Positions 16,261 to 25,401 of a stretch of DNA of 43,215 nt are shown here, in pieces. The notes under the pieces were generated by a model that was given only the letters and a program-made list of their open reading frames with translations, was not told the DNA's origin and made no database searches. Source of the stretch: an uncultured Alistipes sp. Lineage in GTDB: Bacteria; Bacteroidota; Bacteroidia; Bacteroidales; Rikenellaceae. Location: contig URRP01000021.1 of assembly GCA_900550375.1 (NCBI GenBank), positions 1-43,215 of the forward strand. Direction: 5' to 3'. The position numbers were made by a program, and so were the translations under genes. Within the stretch, counting starts at the first letter, position 1, and each line of letters opens with the position of its first letter.

Positions 16261-19200
16261 TTAAAGCTTCGTCACGGCAATTTTCAACGGCTCCTCGTCG
16301 ATTTCCGAGTCGACGACGAATTCTCCTTCGGGAACGGCCGTCGTGCGGACTTCGCGCGCAAGCGTCTGCTGACCGATGTAGTCGGCATACGCGGCGACCG
16401 CCTCGACAACCGCCTCCTTCGCCTCGATCTCGACCCGAATGCGGTCGGTCACCTCGAGGCCGGAGTCCTTGCGAATATTCTGGATGCGGTTAATCAACTC
16501 ACGTGCCACACCTTCGCGCCGCAGAGAGTCGGTGACGGTGATGTCGAGCGCCACAGTGAGCTTGCCCTCCGAAGTCACCAACCAGCCCGGCATATCCTCC
16601 GAGGTAATCTCGAAATCGGCGGGAGTCACCGCGATGCGTTCGCCGCCCAGATCGAGCACCGTCTCCGGCGCCGCTTCGATGGCCGCGATCTGCTCTTGCG
16701 TGAAGGCGGCCGTGAGCGCCGCGATCTGCTTCATGTATTTGCCGTACTTCGGCCCGAGAGTCTTGAAGTTGGGCTTGATGCGCTTGGTAATCAGGCCCGT
16801 CGTCTCCGAGACCAGCTCGATGTGCTTGACGTTGACCTCGTTCATGATGAGCGAACGTACCGCCTCGATATGGCGGCCCATCGCCGGATCGAGCACCGGA
16901 ATGAGAATCTTCCCGAGCGGCTGACGCACCTTGATGTTCACCTTGCGGCGCAGCGCCAGCACCATCGACGAAACGCGCTGCGCGAGCGACATCGTCTCCT
17001 CCAGCTCCTTGTCCGCGAGCGACGCATCGGCTGCGGGGAACTGCGCCAGATGCACCGAACCTTCGTGACGGCCGCTCACAGCGTTCAGGTCGCGGAAGAT
17101 GCGCTCCGAGATGAACGGCGCGAAGGGAGCAGATAGCAACGACACGGTCTCCAGACAAGTGTAGAGCGTCTGATAGGCCGCCAGCTTGTCCTCGGTCATC
17201 TCACCGCCCCAGAAACGTTTGCGGTTCAGGCGCACGTACCAGTTCGAGAGGTTTTCGTTCACGAACTCCTGAATCATGCGGGCAGCAGGGGTCGGATCGT
17301 AGTTTTCGAGCGACGCCGTGACGTCGGCCACAAGCGTGTTAAGCAGCGAAACGATCCAGCGGTCGATCTCGGGACGCTCGGCCACGGGAACCTCGGGTTC
17401 ACGTCCTGTAAAACCGTCGACATTGGCATAGAGAGCGAAGAACGAGTAGGTGTTGTAGAGCGTACCGAAGAACTTGCGGCGCACCTCGTCCACGCCGTCG
17501 CAGTCAAATTTGAGGTTGTCCCACGGCTGCGAATTGGTAATCATGTACCAGCGCGTGGCGTCGGCGCCGTAGCGGTCGAGCACCTCGAAGGGATCGACGG
17601 CGTTGCCCAGACGTTTCGACATCTTGTTGCCGTTCTTGTCGAGCACCAGCCCGTTCGAAATGATATTCTTGAAGGCCACCGAGTCGAACAACATCGTGGC
17701 GATGGCGTGCAGCGTGAAGAACCAGCCGCGCGTCTGGTCGACGCCTTCGGCGATGAAGTCGGCGGGAAAGACCTCGCCGAAACCCTCCTTATGCTCGAAC
17801 GGATAGTGCTGCTGCGCATAGGGCATGGCACCCGAATCGAACCACACGTCGATCAGGTCGCTCTCGCGGCGCATCGGTTCGCCTTTGGACGAAACGAGCA
17901 CGATCTGATCCACATAGGGGCGGTGCAGGTCGATCTTGGCGTAGTTCTCCTTCGACATATCGCCCGCACGGAACTCCTTGTAGGGATTCTCCCGCATCAC
18001 GCCGGCCGCGACCGCACGGTCGATCTCCGCGAGAAGCTCCTCCATCGAGCCGATACACTTCAGCTCCGAGTAATCTTCATTCGCCCACACCGGCAGCGGC
18101 GTACCCCAGAAACGCGAACGCGAAAGGTTCCAGTCCACCAGCCCCTCCAGCCACTTGCCGAAGCGGCCCGTGCCCGTCGATTCGGGCATCCAGTGGATCG
18201 TGCGGTTGAGCTCGATCATGCGCTCGCGCAGCGCCGTGGTGCGGATGAACCACGAGTCGAGCGGATAGTAGAGCACCGGCTTGTCCGTGCGCCAGCAGTG
18301 CGGATAGGAGTGGGTATGCTTCTCGATTCGGAAAGCCTTGTTCTCGGCCTTGAGCGCCACGGCGATGTCCACGTCGAGCGTCGGCGCGTCGGGCGCCAGC
18401 GAATCGTCGTAGGCGTTCTTCACGTAGCGGCCCGCATACTCGCCGTACCGCTCCGCGTCGACATTCTCCTCGACGAAGGCGGGATCCAGCTCTTCGAGGC
18501 GGAAGAACTTGCCCGTGCGGTCGACCATCGGCTGCTCCTTGCCCGCCTTGTCGACCATGAACAGGGGCGCGATGCCTGCCTGCTTGGCCACACGGTCGTC
18601 GTCGGCACCGAACGTCGGCGCGATATGTACGATGCCCGTACCGTCGGTCGTGGTCACATAGTCGCCCACGATGACGCGGAAGGCGTCGCCCATGGGCCGC
18701 ACCCACGGAATCAGCTGCTCGTAACGAACGCCCTCGAACTCGGGACCTTTGTAGATCGGCTCTTCGACCTCGAACGTCCCCTCCATCTTCTTTGTGAAAT
18801 AGACCGGCACCAGCTCGCGGGCCAGAATGACGGTTTGCGCCTTGTCGGTATAGGGATTGCGGCATTTGACGCGCACGTAGTCGATGTTGGGACCGACGGC
18901 CAGCGCCGTGTTCGACGGCAGCGTCCACGGCGTCGTGGTCCACGCCAGAAAGTAGAGTTCCCCTTCGACGCCCTCGAAGAACCGTTCGCTGCGCGCGTCA
19001 CGCACCACGCGGAACTGCGCCGTACAGGTCGTATCCTTCACGTCGCGGTAGCAGCCCGGCTGGTTCAGCTCGTGGGTCGAAAGACCCGTGCCCGCCGCCG
19101 GCGAGTAAGGCTGGATGGTATAGCCCTTGTAGAGCAGTCCCTTGTCGAAAAGCTGTTTCAAGAGCCACCACAAGGTCTCGATATATTTGTTGTCGTAGGT

Positions 19201-19647
19201 GATGTAGGGATCGTCCATATTGACCCAGTAGCCCATGCGGCGCGTGAGGTTCTCCCACACGCCCGTAAACTCCATCACCGCCTCGCGGCAGGTGCGGTTG
19301 TACTCCTCGATCGAGATCTTCGTCCCGATATCCTCCTTCGTGATGCCGAGCTTCTTCTCCACACCCAGCTCGACGGGCAGGCCGTGAGTGTCCCATCCCG
19401 CCTTGCGGTGCACCAGATAGCCCTGCTGCGTCTTGTAGCGGCAGATGATATCCTTGATCGTGCGGGCCATGACATGATGGATGCCCGGCAGTCCGTTTGC
19501 CGAGGGCGGTCCTTCGTAAAAGACGAACGTCGGATGTCCCTCGCGCGTCGAAATGCTCTTGTGGAAGGTATCTTCGGCATCCCACTCTTTCAGCACGTCG
19601 GCCGCCAGCTGCGGCAGGTCGAGTCCTTTGTACTCCTTGAACTTCAT
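16261..19647 (-). CDS. ileS: Isoleucyl-tRNA synthetase
   Basis: 1128-residue class I synthetase charging tRNA-Ile, cytoplasmic. Seen: FVFYEGPPSANGLPG near residue 41 leading into the HIGH-equivalent, here written GIHH (55-58); a CP1 editing domain with TTPWTLPSNTALAVG; WFDSGAMPYAQ; KMSKRLGNAVDP with KMSKR at about 675-679; and an anticodon-binding C-terminal half. Start at 19647 (MKFKEYKGLDLP) is preferred over an upstream in-frame start at 19686, because the -7 box lies at 19684-19691. The length and absence of an obvious C-terminal Cys4 zinc motif suggest the IleS2 (eukaryote-like) clade, which is known to tolerate mupirocin; that assignment is inference. Confidence 0.95.
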   Translation of the reverse strand: MKFKEYKGLDLPQLAADVLKEWDAEDTFHKSISTREGHPTFVFYEGPPSANGLPGIHHVMARTIKDIICRYKTQQGYLVHRKAGWDTHGLPVELGVEKKLGITKEDIGTKISIEEYNRTCREAVMEFTGVWENLTRRMGYWVNMDDPYITYDNKYIETLWWLLKQLFDKGLLYKGYTIQPYSPAAGTGLSTHELNQPGCYRDVKDTTCTAQFRVVRDARSERFFEGVEGELYFLAWTTTPWTLPSNTALAVGPNIDYVRVKCRNPYTDKAQTVILARELVPVYFTKKMEGTFEVEEPIYKGPEFEGVRYEQLIPWVRPMGDAFRVIVGDYVTTTDGTGIVHIAPTFGADDDRVAKQAGIAPLFMVDKAGKEQPMVDRTGKFFRLEELDPAFVEENVDAERYGEYAGRYVKNAYDDSLAPDAPTLDVDIAVALKAENKAFRIEKHTHSYPHCWRTDKPVLYYPLDSWFIRTTALRERMIELNRTIHWMPESTGTGRFGKWLEGLVDWNLSRSRFWGTPLPVWANEDYSELKCIGSMEELLAEIDRAVAAGVMRENPYKEFRAGDMSKENYAKIDLHRPYVDQIVLVSSKGEPMRRESDLIDVWFDSGAMPYAQQHYPFEHKEGFGEVFPADFIAEGVDQTRGWFFTLHAIATMLFDSVAFKNIISNGLVLDKNGNKMSKRLGNAVDPFEVLDRYGADATRWYMITNSQPWDNLKFDCDGVDEVRRKFFGTLYNTYSFFALYANVDGFTGREPEVPVAERPEIDRWIVSLLNTLVADVTASLENYDPTPAARMIQEFVNENLSNWYVRLNRKRFWGGEMTEDKLAAYQTLYTCLETVSLLSAPFAPFISERIFRDLNAVSGRHEGSVHLAQFPAADASLADKELEETMSLAQRVSSMVLALRRKVNIKVRQPLGKILIPVLDPAMGRHIEAVRSLIMNEVNVKHIELVSETTGLITKRIKPNFKTLGPKYGKYMKQIAALTAAFTQEQIAAIEAAPETVLDLGGERIAVTPADFEITSEDMPGWLVTSEGKLTVALDITVTDSLRREGVARELINRIQNIRKDSGLEVTDRIRVEIEAKEAVVEAVAAYADYIGQQTLAREVRTTAVPEGEFVVDSEIDEEPLKIAVTKL

Positions 19648-19683
19648 ATATCGAATGATTTTACGAATCAGCGGTTCAGTCGG

Positions 19684-19713
19684 CAAATTTAGGAAAATTA
19701 TTCCGATTTCAAC
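19684..19713 (-). promoter_or_regulatory. Promoter of ileS
   Basis: On the minus strand: GTTG (19713-19710), 18 bases, TAAATTTG (19691-19684), an exact -7 match, 36 bases before the chosen ATG. Confidence 0.65.
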
Positions 19714-19797
19714 CGTTCCGGCAATCTAAAAACGCCGTAAAGGAGGACGAACCGGCCGAAAAGAGGATCGGAATGGCGGGAATCCGATTTTTATTTC

Positions 19798-19805
19798 TAT
19801 CTTTG
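19798..19805 (+). promoter_or_regulatory. -7 element of the ABC exporter gene
   Basis: TATCTTTG, exact match to TAnnTTTG, 112 bases before the ATG. The -33 element is unclear. Confidence 0.5.
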
Positions 19806-19917
19806 CCGAGAATAAACTTCGGCTTCGACAGGCGGCGGCAACAGCCGAAACGGGCGTGGATCGTCCTTCAGCCGGAGCTGCCTTGAACCACGATAAAAAA
19901 GAAGATTTCGACCTCGC

Positions 19918-21747
19918 ATGTTTAAGATATATCTCCGTCTGCTCACGTTCGTGCGCCCCATCGGCAAATACGCCGTCCCCTACTTCATCTATTCGATCCT
20001 GCACGCGCTGTTCAATACGGTCAACTACATCATGCTCATCCCGATCATCCAAGCGATGTTCGACCCCAATTTCCGTTTCGAGCCGCTCTACACCCGTCCC
20101 GATTTCGCGCTCAAGGAGGAGGCGCTCGGCAACTGGCTGCGCTACGGGTACACCTCGGTTTTCGGAGAGTACAATCCCATGTACGTCCTGATGCTGCTCG
20201 CCACGGTCACGGTGCTGATGAACCTGCTGTCGAACACCTTCCGCTATCTGGGAGCGTGGACGGTCGAGAATATGCGTACGCGCACCTTGCAGCGGATGCG
20301 CAACGATCTGTTCGACAACGTTATCAACCTCAACGTCGGATTTTTCAGCGAGCAGCGCAAAGGCGATATCATGTCGCGCATCACGCAGGACGTGATGGTC
20401 GTACAGTTCTGCATCACCAACACCCTGCAAGTCGCCTTCCGCGAACCGTTCCTCATCATCGGCTATCTGGCGGCGATGTTCTCCATTTCGTGGGAGCTGT
20501 CGGTCTTTTCGATCCTCTTCCTGCCGCTCGTGGCGCTCATCATCGGCAGCATCGTCAAGAAACTCCGCCACCCCGCTATGCAGAGCCAGCAGCGCATGGG
20601 CGATATGGTGAGCGTCTTGGATGAATCGCTCTCGGGCGTGAAGCTCATCAAGGGCTACAACGCCACGAACTACATCCGTCAGAAATTCTACGACATCAAC
20701 GCCGAGTTCTCGCGGCTGCTCCTCTCGATGGCGCGCCGCCAGCAGCTGGCCTCGCCCATGAGCGAGTTTCTGGGGATCTCGGCCGTCGGCGTGATCCTCG
20801 TCTTCGGCGGAATGCTCGTCATCAACCGTTCGCTCAACGCCGGCGAGTTCGTCGCCTTCATCGCCATGTTCTCGCAGATCACGCGCCCCGTTCGTTCGTT
20901 CATCGACCAGTTCGCCAACATCAACCAGGGCGTCGCCGCCGGCGAACGCATCCTCATGCTGCTCGACACCAAGACCGAAGTGCCCGACGCCCCCGACGCC
21001 CGCGTGCTCGACGGCCTGCGCGAGAGCATCGAGTTTCGCAACGTGCGTTTCTCCTACGACGGCAACCGCGAGGTGATCGACGGCGTGAACTTCACCATCC
21101 GCAAGGGCGAAACCGTCGCTCTGGTGGGTCCCTCGGGCGGTGGAAAATCGACGCTCAGCGAACTGATCCCCCGTTTCTACGACATTCAGGGCGGCGACAT
21201 CCTGATCGACGGCACGTCGATCCGCGACTATACGCAGGAGAGCCTGCGCGCCCACATGAGCGTCGTGGCGCAGGATACGATCCTCTTCAACGACACGATC
21301 GAGGGCAATATTTCGCTGGGCAAGCTCGGTGCTACGCACGACGAGATCGTCGCAGCGGCCAAGGTGGCCAACGCCCACGACTTCATCATGGAGACCGAGA
21401 AGGGCTACCAGACCAACATCGGCGACCGCGGCATGAAACTTTCGGGCGGCCAGCGGCAGCGGCTGTCGATCGCGCGCGCGGTGCTGAAAAACCCCGAGAT
21501 ACTGATTCTCGACGAGGCGACTTCGGCGCTCGACACCGAGAGCGAAAAGCTGGTGCAGGATGCACTCAACTCGCTGCTGCAAGGCCGTACGTCGATCGTC
21601 ATCGCCCACCGGCTTTCAACGGTGCACAACGCCGACAAGATCATCGTCATCGACCACGGCCGCATCGCCGAGCAGGGCACGCACGACGAGCTGATGGCGC
21701 GCGGCGGCATCTACTCCAAGCTCATCGAGATGCAGAGCGTGGCCTGA
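19918..21747 (+). CDS. ABC transporter, fused membrane and ATPase domains (MsbA-like exporter)
   Basis: 609 residues: an exporter half-transporter that would act as a homodimer in the inner membrane. The N-terminal half carries about six membrane helices (for example around residues 20-45, 85-105, 180-220, 290-310). The ATPase domain has Walker A GPSGGGKST (404-412), signature LSGGQRQRLS (from about 508), Walker B ILILDEATSALD (about 529-540) and the H-loop IAHRLST. Architecture matches MsbA-type lipid flippases; the true cargo (lipid A, other lipid or peptide) is not shown. No TolC or fusion-protein partner adjoins. A metallophosphoesterase follows 68 bases downstream. Confidence 0.88.
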   Translation: MFKIYLRLLTFVRPIGKYAVPYFIYSILHALFNTVNYIMLIPIIQAMFDPNFRFEPLYTRPDFALKEEALGNWLRYGYTSVFGEYNPMYVLMLLATVTVLMNLLSNTFRYLGAWTVENMRTRTLQRMRNDLFDNVINLNVGFFSEQRKGDIMSRITQDVMVVQFCITNTLQVAFREPFLIIGYLAAMFSISWELSVFSILFLPLVALIIGSIVKKLRHPAMQSQQRMGDMVSVLDESLSGVKLIKGYNATNYIRQKFYDINAEFSRLLLSMARRQQLASPMSEFLGISAVGVILVFGGMLVINRSLNAGEFVAFIAMFSQITRPVRSFIDQFANINQGVAAGERILMLLDTKTEVPDAPDARVLDGLRESIEFRNVRFSYDGNREVIDGVNFTIRKGETVALVGPSGGGKSTLSELIPRFYDIQGGDILIDGTSIRDYTQESLRAHMSVVAQDTILFNDTIEGNISLGKLGATHDEIVAAAKVANAHDFIMETEKGYQTNIGDRGMKLSGGQRQRLSIARAVLKNPEILILDEATSALDTESEKLVQDALNSLLQGRTSIVIAHRLSTVHNADKIIVIDHGRIAEQGTHDELMARGGIYSKLIEMQSVA

Positions 21748-21815
21748 CCCCGTGCTTGCAGAAGAGAGGGGCTGCGGAAACATCTGTCGAAAACCTACTT
21801 TAAACCGATAAAACC

Positions 21816-22940
21816 ATGCCCAGAAGACTTTTCCTCGTCCGAATCCTGCTCGTCGCAGTTTTCGGAGCGTTTCTTATGCCTGCATCGGCACAGGAGAACC
21901 TGCGCGAACCCGCTCTTTCCGATCCCGACTCGTGGACGGTCGTCCTGCTTCCCGACTTGCAGAGCTATGCCAAGAAGGCGTGCAACCAGCCCATCATGGA
22001 GATCATGACCAGCTGGATCGCCAAACATGCCGGGGCGCTGAACACCAAGATGGTGCTGTGCGCAGGCGATCTGGTCGAGCAGAACGACCGCATCAGCAAC
22101 GGCTACTCGGGCGACCAGTCGTCGCACAAGCAGTGGGAAGCCACCGCCCGCGCCTTCTCGCAGCTGGACGGAGTGGTTCCCTACATGACGGCCACCGGCA
22201 ACCACGACTATACCTATACGCGTACGGGCGACCGGCGCACGCACATCGGCGAGTACTTCCCCGTCGACAAGAACCCCCTCAACCGACAGATGCTCAGCCA
22301 ATACGGATTGGATGCGCAGGGCAACCACGCCGTCGAGAACGCCGCCTTCGAGATGCGGAGTCCCGAGGGAATCGACTACCTCTTCCTCAACCTCGAATTC
22401 GCACCCCGCGATACGGTGATCGGCTGGGCACGCCGCGTCGTCGGATTGGAGCAATATAAGAATCACCGCGTGGTGCTGCTGACCCACTCCTACCTCAACG
22501 GCAAGAGCGAGCGTCTCAAGGGCAACCCCGTGCGCGTCACCAGCTACGAACCGGTGGTCGTGAACGGCAAGATCACGAAATTCAAACAGGAACTGCCCGA
22601 CGCCAATCAGGGCGAAGCGATCTGGCAGAAACTCGTCTATCCCGCTTCGAACATCGAACTGGTGCTCTGCGGCCACGTCTCGGGATGGGGCTTTCGCACG
22701 GACGCCAACAGCGCGGGCAAGCCCGTTCACCAGATGCTCTTCGATTCGCAGTCGATGGGCGGCGGATACGAAGGCAACGGCGGCGACGGCTGGATCCGTA
22801 TTCTGGAGTTCCTGCCCGACGGAAAAACGGTGCGCGTGATGACCTATTCGCCCCTGTTCGCCCTCTCGCCCGCCACGCGGCAGCACGCATGGCTGACGGA
22901 GGAGGGCAACCAGTTCACCTTCGAATTTCAGCAGCGCTGA
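21816..22940 (+). CDS. Exported calcineurin-like metallophosphoesterase
   Basis: 374 residues with an N-terminal signal peptide (cleavage near ASA-QEN, residue 26). Two-metal phosphoesterase fold. Metal-site motifs in order: LLPDLQ with Asp47 and Gln49 in place of the more usual His, LCAGDL with Asp85, TGNHD (128-131), LLTHSYL (around 226) and CGHVSGWG (around 288). The DxQ variant is common in secreted bacterial members. The substrate is unknown; the position convergent with the GlpQ-GlpT operon would suit a phosphodiester or phosphate-scavenging role, but that is only suggestive. Confidence 0.85.
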   Translation: MPRRLFLVRILLVAVFGAFLMPASAQENLREPALSDPDSWTVVLLPDLQSYAKKACNQPIMEIMTSWIAKHAGALNTKMVLCAGDLVEQNDRISNGYSGDQSSHKQWEATARAFSQLDGVVPYMTATGNHDYTYTRTGDRRTHIGEYFPVDKNPLNRQMLSQYGLDAQGNHAVENAAFEMRSPEGIDYLFLNLEFAPRDTVIGWARRVVGLEQYKNHRVVLLTHSYLNGKSERLKGNPVRVTSYEPVVVNGKITKFKQELPDANQGEAIWQKLVYPASNIELVLCGHVSGWGFRTDANSAGKPVHQMLFDSQSMGGGYEGNGGDGWIRILEFLPDGKTVRVMTYSPLFALSPATRQHAWLTEEGNQFTFEFQQR

Positions 22941-22977
22941 TCCCCGCAATCTTGAAAGGAGCTCCTTTCTGAACGAT

Positions 22978-23017
22978 TTCACCCCCGCCGCAGATGCAGC
23001 AGGGGTGAATTTCTTTT
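22978..23017. terminator. Bidirectional hairpin terminator between convergent genes
   Basis: 8-bp stem TTCACCCC (22978-22985) with GGGGTGAA (23002-23009); downstream on the plus strand is TTTCTTTTT. On the minus strand it follows the GlpT-family gene by 34 bases. Confidence 0.78.
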
Positions 23018-23042
23018 TCGGGGAGTTGTCGGGAAGCTCCGA

Positions 23043-24431
23043 TCAGAACTCCGCCTGCTTGCGCCGCCAGTTGAGCAGCGGCAGCAGGAACGAGACGACC
23101 GAGGCACCGATCCAGAAGAGCGCCGCCGGGCCGAAATCGTAACTCGACACCGTCTGTCCGAGTGCGTCGACCGTCTGCGTGATATGCGAATCGATCAGCC
23201 GGCCGCTCACCACGTCCTGCAACCCCGCCGCCGCATACGACGCGATTCCCACCACGCCCAACGCGGCACCCGTGGCCTTGCGCGGCACGAGCGTGACGGC
23301 CATCAGTCCGCCCACCAGACAGATCAGCACGCCGATGGCGATGCCGAAGAGCACCATGCTGAGCATATTGACCCACAGCGCATCGCCGCCGTAGACGAAC
23401 AACGCCAGCGCCAGCGAGTTCAATACGCCGAACAACAGCGCCGGATAATTGAGATTGCCGCGGAAGACCTTCTCGGCGAACCACCCTGAAAAGACCGTAC
23501 CCAGCACGCCGAGCACCGTATTGACACCGATTACGGAGATGGCCTCCGCATCGCTGAAGCCTTTGGTCTCTTGCAGGAAGAGGATGCCCCAGCTGTTGAC
23601 GGCATAGCGGCTGATATACATGAAGGCGCTGGCAGCGGCCAGAATCCACACCGCAGGCGTACGCAGCACGCGCCGGTGGATCTCACCGACCGAAGCGTCG
23701 GCACCCTGTTCGCGCTGCTCGTGCGCCAGCTCCTCGATCGGCGGCAGCCCTTTCGACTCGGGAGTGTCGTGCATCAGGCGCAGAATCAGCACCACGCCGA
23801 TCGCTCCCGCGACGGCCGAGCTGAAGAACCCCCACTGCCAGCCGCAGAACGAGACGACGCTGCCCACGAAGAGGAACGACAGCCCCTCGCCGAAGTTGTG
23901 GCTCGCGGAGAAAAAACCGTAGTAACGGCCGCGTTTCGCGAGCGGATACCAGCGCGACAGCGCGATGATGGCCGGCGCGGCGCCCATCGACTGACTCCAG
24001 CCGTTGACGCCCCACAGCACCGTGAAGGCGATGAAGAGCACCGTCGCGGGCAGCCATCCTCCGGCGAAGCCCAGCAGCCCCATCAGCAGGTTGGCCGCCG
24101 CCGAGACGATCAGCCCCGTAGCCATGAAACGACGGATATTGCAGTGGTCGGCCACGAAGCCGTTGACGAACTTCCCGACGGCATACGAAAAGAGCAGTGC
24201 CGAGCCGATGATGCCCAGCTGCGTGGCGTCGAGCATCCCGCTGTCGAGCATCGGCTTCTTCATCACGTTGAGACTCGTGCGGCAGACATAGTAGAGACTG
24301 TACCCAAACGTTCCGGCCAGAAAACTCTGCCAGCTCAGACGCCGGTACAACCGGCGCTGCTCGGCTTCGGAGCACTCCGCGACGGATCTCGGTGCGGAGA
24401 TAGAATAGAAATTCCTGATTTTCTGAAACAT
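23043..24431 (-). CDS. glpT: MFS organophosphate:phosphate antiporter (GlpT/UhpT family)
   Basis: 462 residues, about 12 membrane helices with a central cytoplasmic loop (SKGLPPIEELAHEQREQ region). The N-terminal GYSLYYVCRTSLNVMKKPM corresponds to the substrate Arg region of GlpT-like antiporters, and WGVNGWSQSMGAAP and GFFSASHNFGEG are typical family helices. GlpT exchanges glycerol-3-phosphate for phosphate; UhpT relatives take hexose phosphates. The preceding gene in the unit, 12 bases upstream, encodes glycerophosphodiester phosphodiesterase, whose product is glycerol-3-phosphate, which favours GlpT. The gene symbol rests on that context. Confidence 0.85.
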   Translation of the reverse strand: MFQKIRNFYSISAPRSVAECSEAEQRRLYRRLSWQSFLAGTFGYSLYYVCRTSLNVMKKPMLDSGMLDATQLGIIGSALLFSYAVGKFVNGFVADHCNIRRFMATGLIVSAAANLLMGLLGFAGGWLPATVLFIAFTVLWGVNGWSQSMGAAPAIIALSRWYPLAKRGRYYGFFSASHNFGEGLSFLFVGSVVSFCGWQWGFFSSAVAGAIGVVLILRLMHDTPESKGLPPIEELAHEQREQGADASVGEIHRRVLRTPAVWILAAASAFMYISRYAVNSWGILFLQETKGFSDAEAISVIGVNTVLGVLGTVFSGWFAEKVFRGNLNYPALLFGVLNSLALALFVYGGDALWVNMLSMVLFGIAIGVLICLVGGLMAVTLVPRKATGAALGVVGIASYAAAGLQDVVSGRLIDSHITQTVDALGQTVSSYDFGPAALFWIGASVVSFLLPLLNWRRKQAEF

Positions 24432-24443
24432 ATCCGATTCCGT

Positions 24444-25370
24444 TTAGTCGTGAAGCCCCTGCGAACGCAGGTATCCGATCAACAATTCGGGGCGGTCGGT
24501 CTGGATCATCGTCGCCCCCATATCGAGTACCTTGCGGTAGGCTTCGACGCCGTTTTCGAAAGCGTAATCGTCATGCATACCCGCCGCTTCTCCGCCGCAC
24601 AACGACGGCCACATCGTATTGACCCAGAGCTTCGATCCGCCTGCCACGATTTCGCGCGCGCAGGTCTCGACCTCGGGAGAAGGCTCATTCCAGCACAGCT
24701 CGCAGGCCAGCGGCACGACGCCCTCGCGCCGGTACTCCTCCCACAAGGCGCGGCCCTTCGGCTTGAGAATATCGACGATAGGCATATACATCATATTGTG
24801 AGGATGCGACGCCAGCTTGGCCGCCACGGCCGCCACACTCCGTTTGCCCTTGATGAGTACCTGATCGGTCATGCCCAGCTCCTCGGTCAGGGCCAGCACG
24901 AGATCGTAATGCTCATACCCCTGATCGACGTTCACCACGATACGGTCCTTGCACACGGCCAGCGCCTCGCGCAGCGTGGGCACCGTGTAGCGGGTTACCC
25001 CTGCATGGTGCGCCGCACGCAGCCGGCAGCGCCGGATCGAATCGCAGCTGATCTCCGACACGCGTCCCCGGCCGGTGGTCATGCGGTCGATCGTGTAGTC
25101 GTGCATCAGCACCAGCACGCTGTCGGCCGTGAGCTTCAGATCGAGTTCCATCACGTCGACGCCCATGCGGATCACGCTTTCGATGGCTCCGATCGAATTT
25201 TCGGGATAGTTGCGCCAGTCGCCGCGATGCGCCGCCACCAGCACCTGCCGTGACGCCGGATCGTGAATCTGAGCCACGATACGTTCGGCACGCGTCGCAG
25301 CCTCCTCTTCGTTCGTGACGCACGCCATAAACAGCGGCACGAGCAGCAGTACAAGTAAAAGTCTCTTCAT
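24444..25370 (-). CDS. glpQ: Glycerophosphodiester phosphodiesterase lipoprotein
   Basis: 308 residues. SPII signal MKRLLLVLLLVPLFMAC (Cys17) followed by an acidic stretch, so probably an outer-membrane lipoprotein. GDPD TIM barrel: VAAHRGDW with His48-Arg49, YPENSIGAIE, the metal ligands MELDLKLT (Glu75, Asp77) and LMHDYTIDRMTTG with His90. It hydrolyses glycerophosphodiesters such as glycerophosphoethanolamine to glycerol-3-phosphate and an alcohol. Middle gene of the unit YiiX-like lipoprotein / glpQ / glpT (gaps 31 and 12 bases). Confidence 0.93.
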   Translation of the reverse strand: MKRLLLVLLLVPLFMACVTNEEEAATRAERIVAQIHDPASRQVLVAAHRGDWRNYPENSIGAIESVIRMGVDVMELDLKLTADSVLVLMHDYTIDRMTTGRGRVSEISCDSIRRCRLRAAHHAGVTRYTVPTLREALAVCKDRIVVNVDQGYEHYDLVLALTEELGMTDQVLIKGKRSVAAVAAKLASHPHNMMYMPIVDILKPKGRALWEEYRREGVVPLACELCWNEPSPEVETCAREIVAGGSKLWVNTMWPSLCGGEAAGMHDDYAFENGVEAYRKVLDMGATMIQTDRPELLIGYLRSQGLHD

Positions 25371-25401
25371 TTCGGTTCGGTAGTTAAATGAGTTCTAAGG
25401 T

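Noticed and set aside
17707..19692. 661-codon plus-strand ORF opposite ileS.
   Set aside because: Arg/His/Leu-rich translation without domains, fully antisense to a certain gene. Long antisense frames are expected in GC-rich DNA. The same applies to 2084-3415, 6697-7797, 19726-21609, 31475-32905 and 36658-38451.
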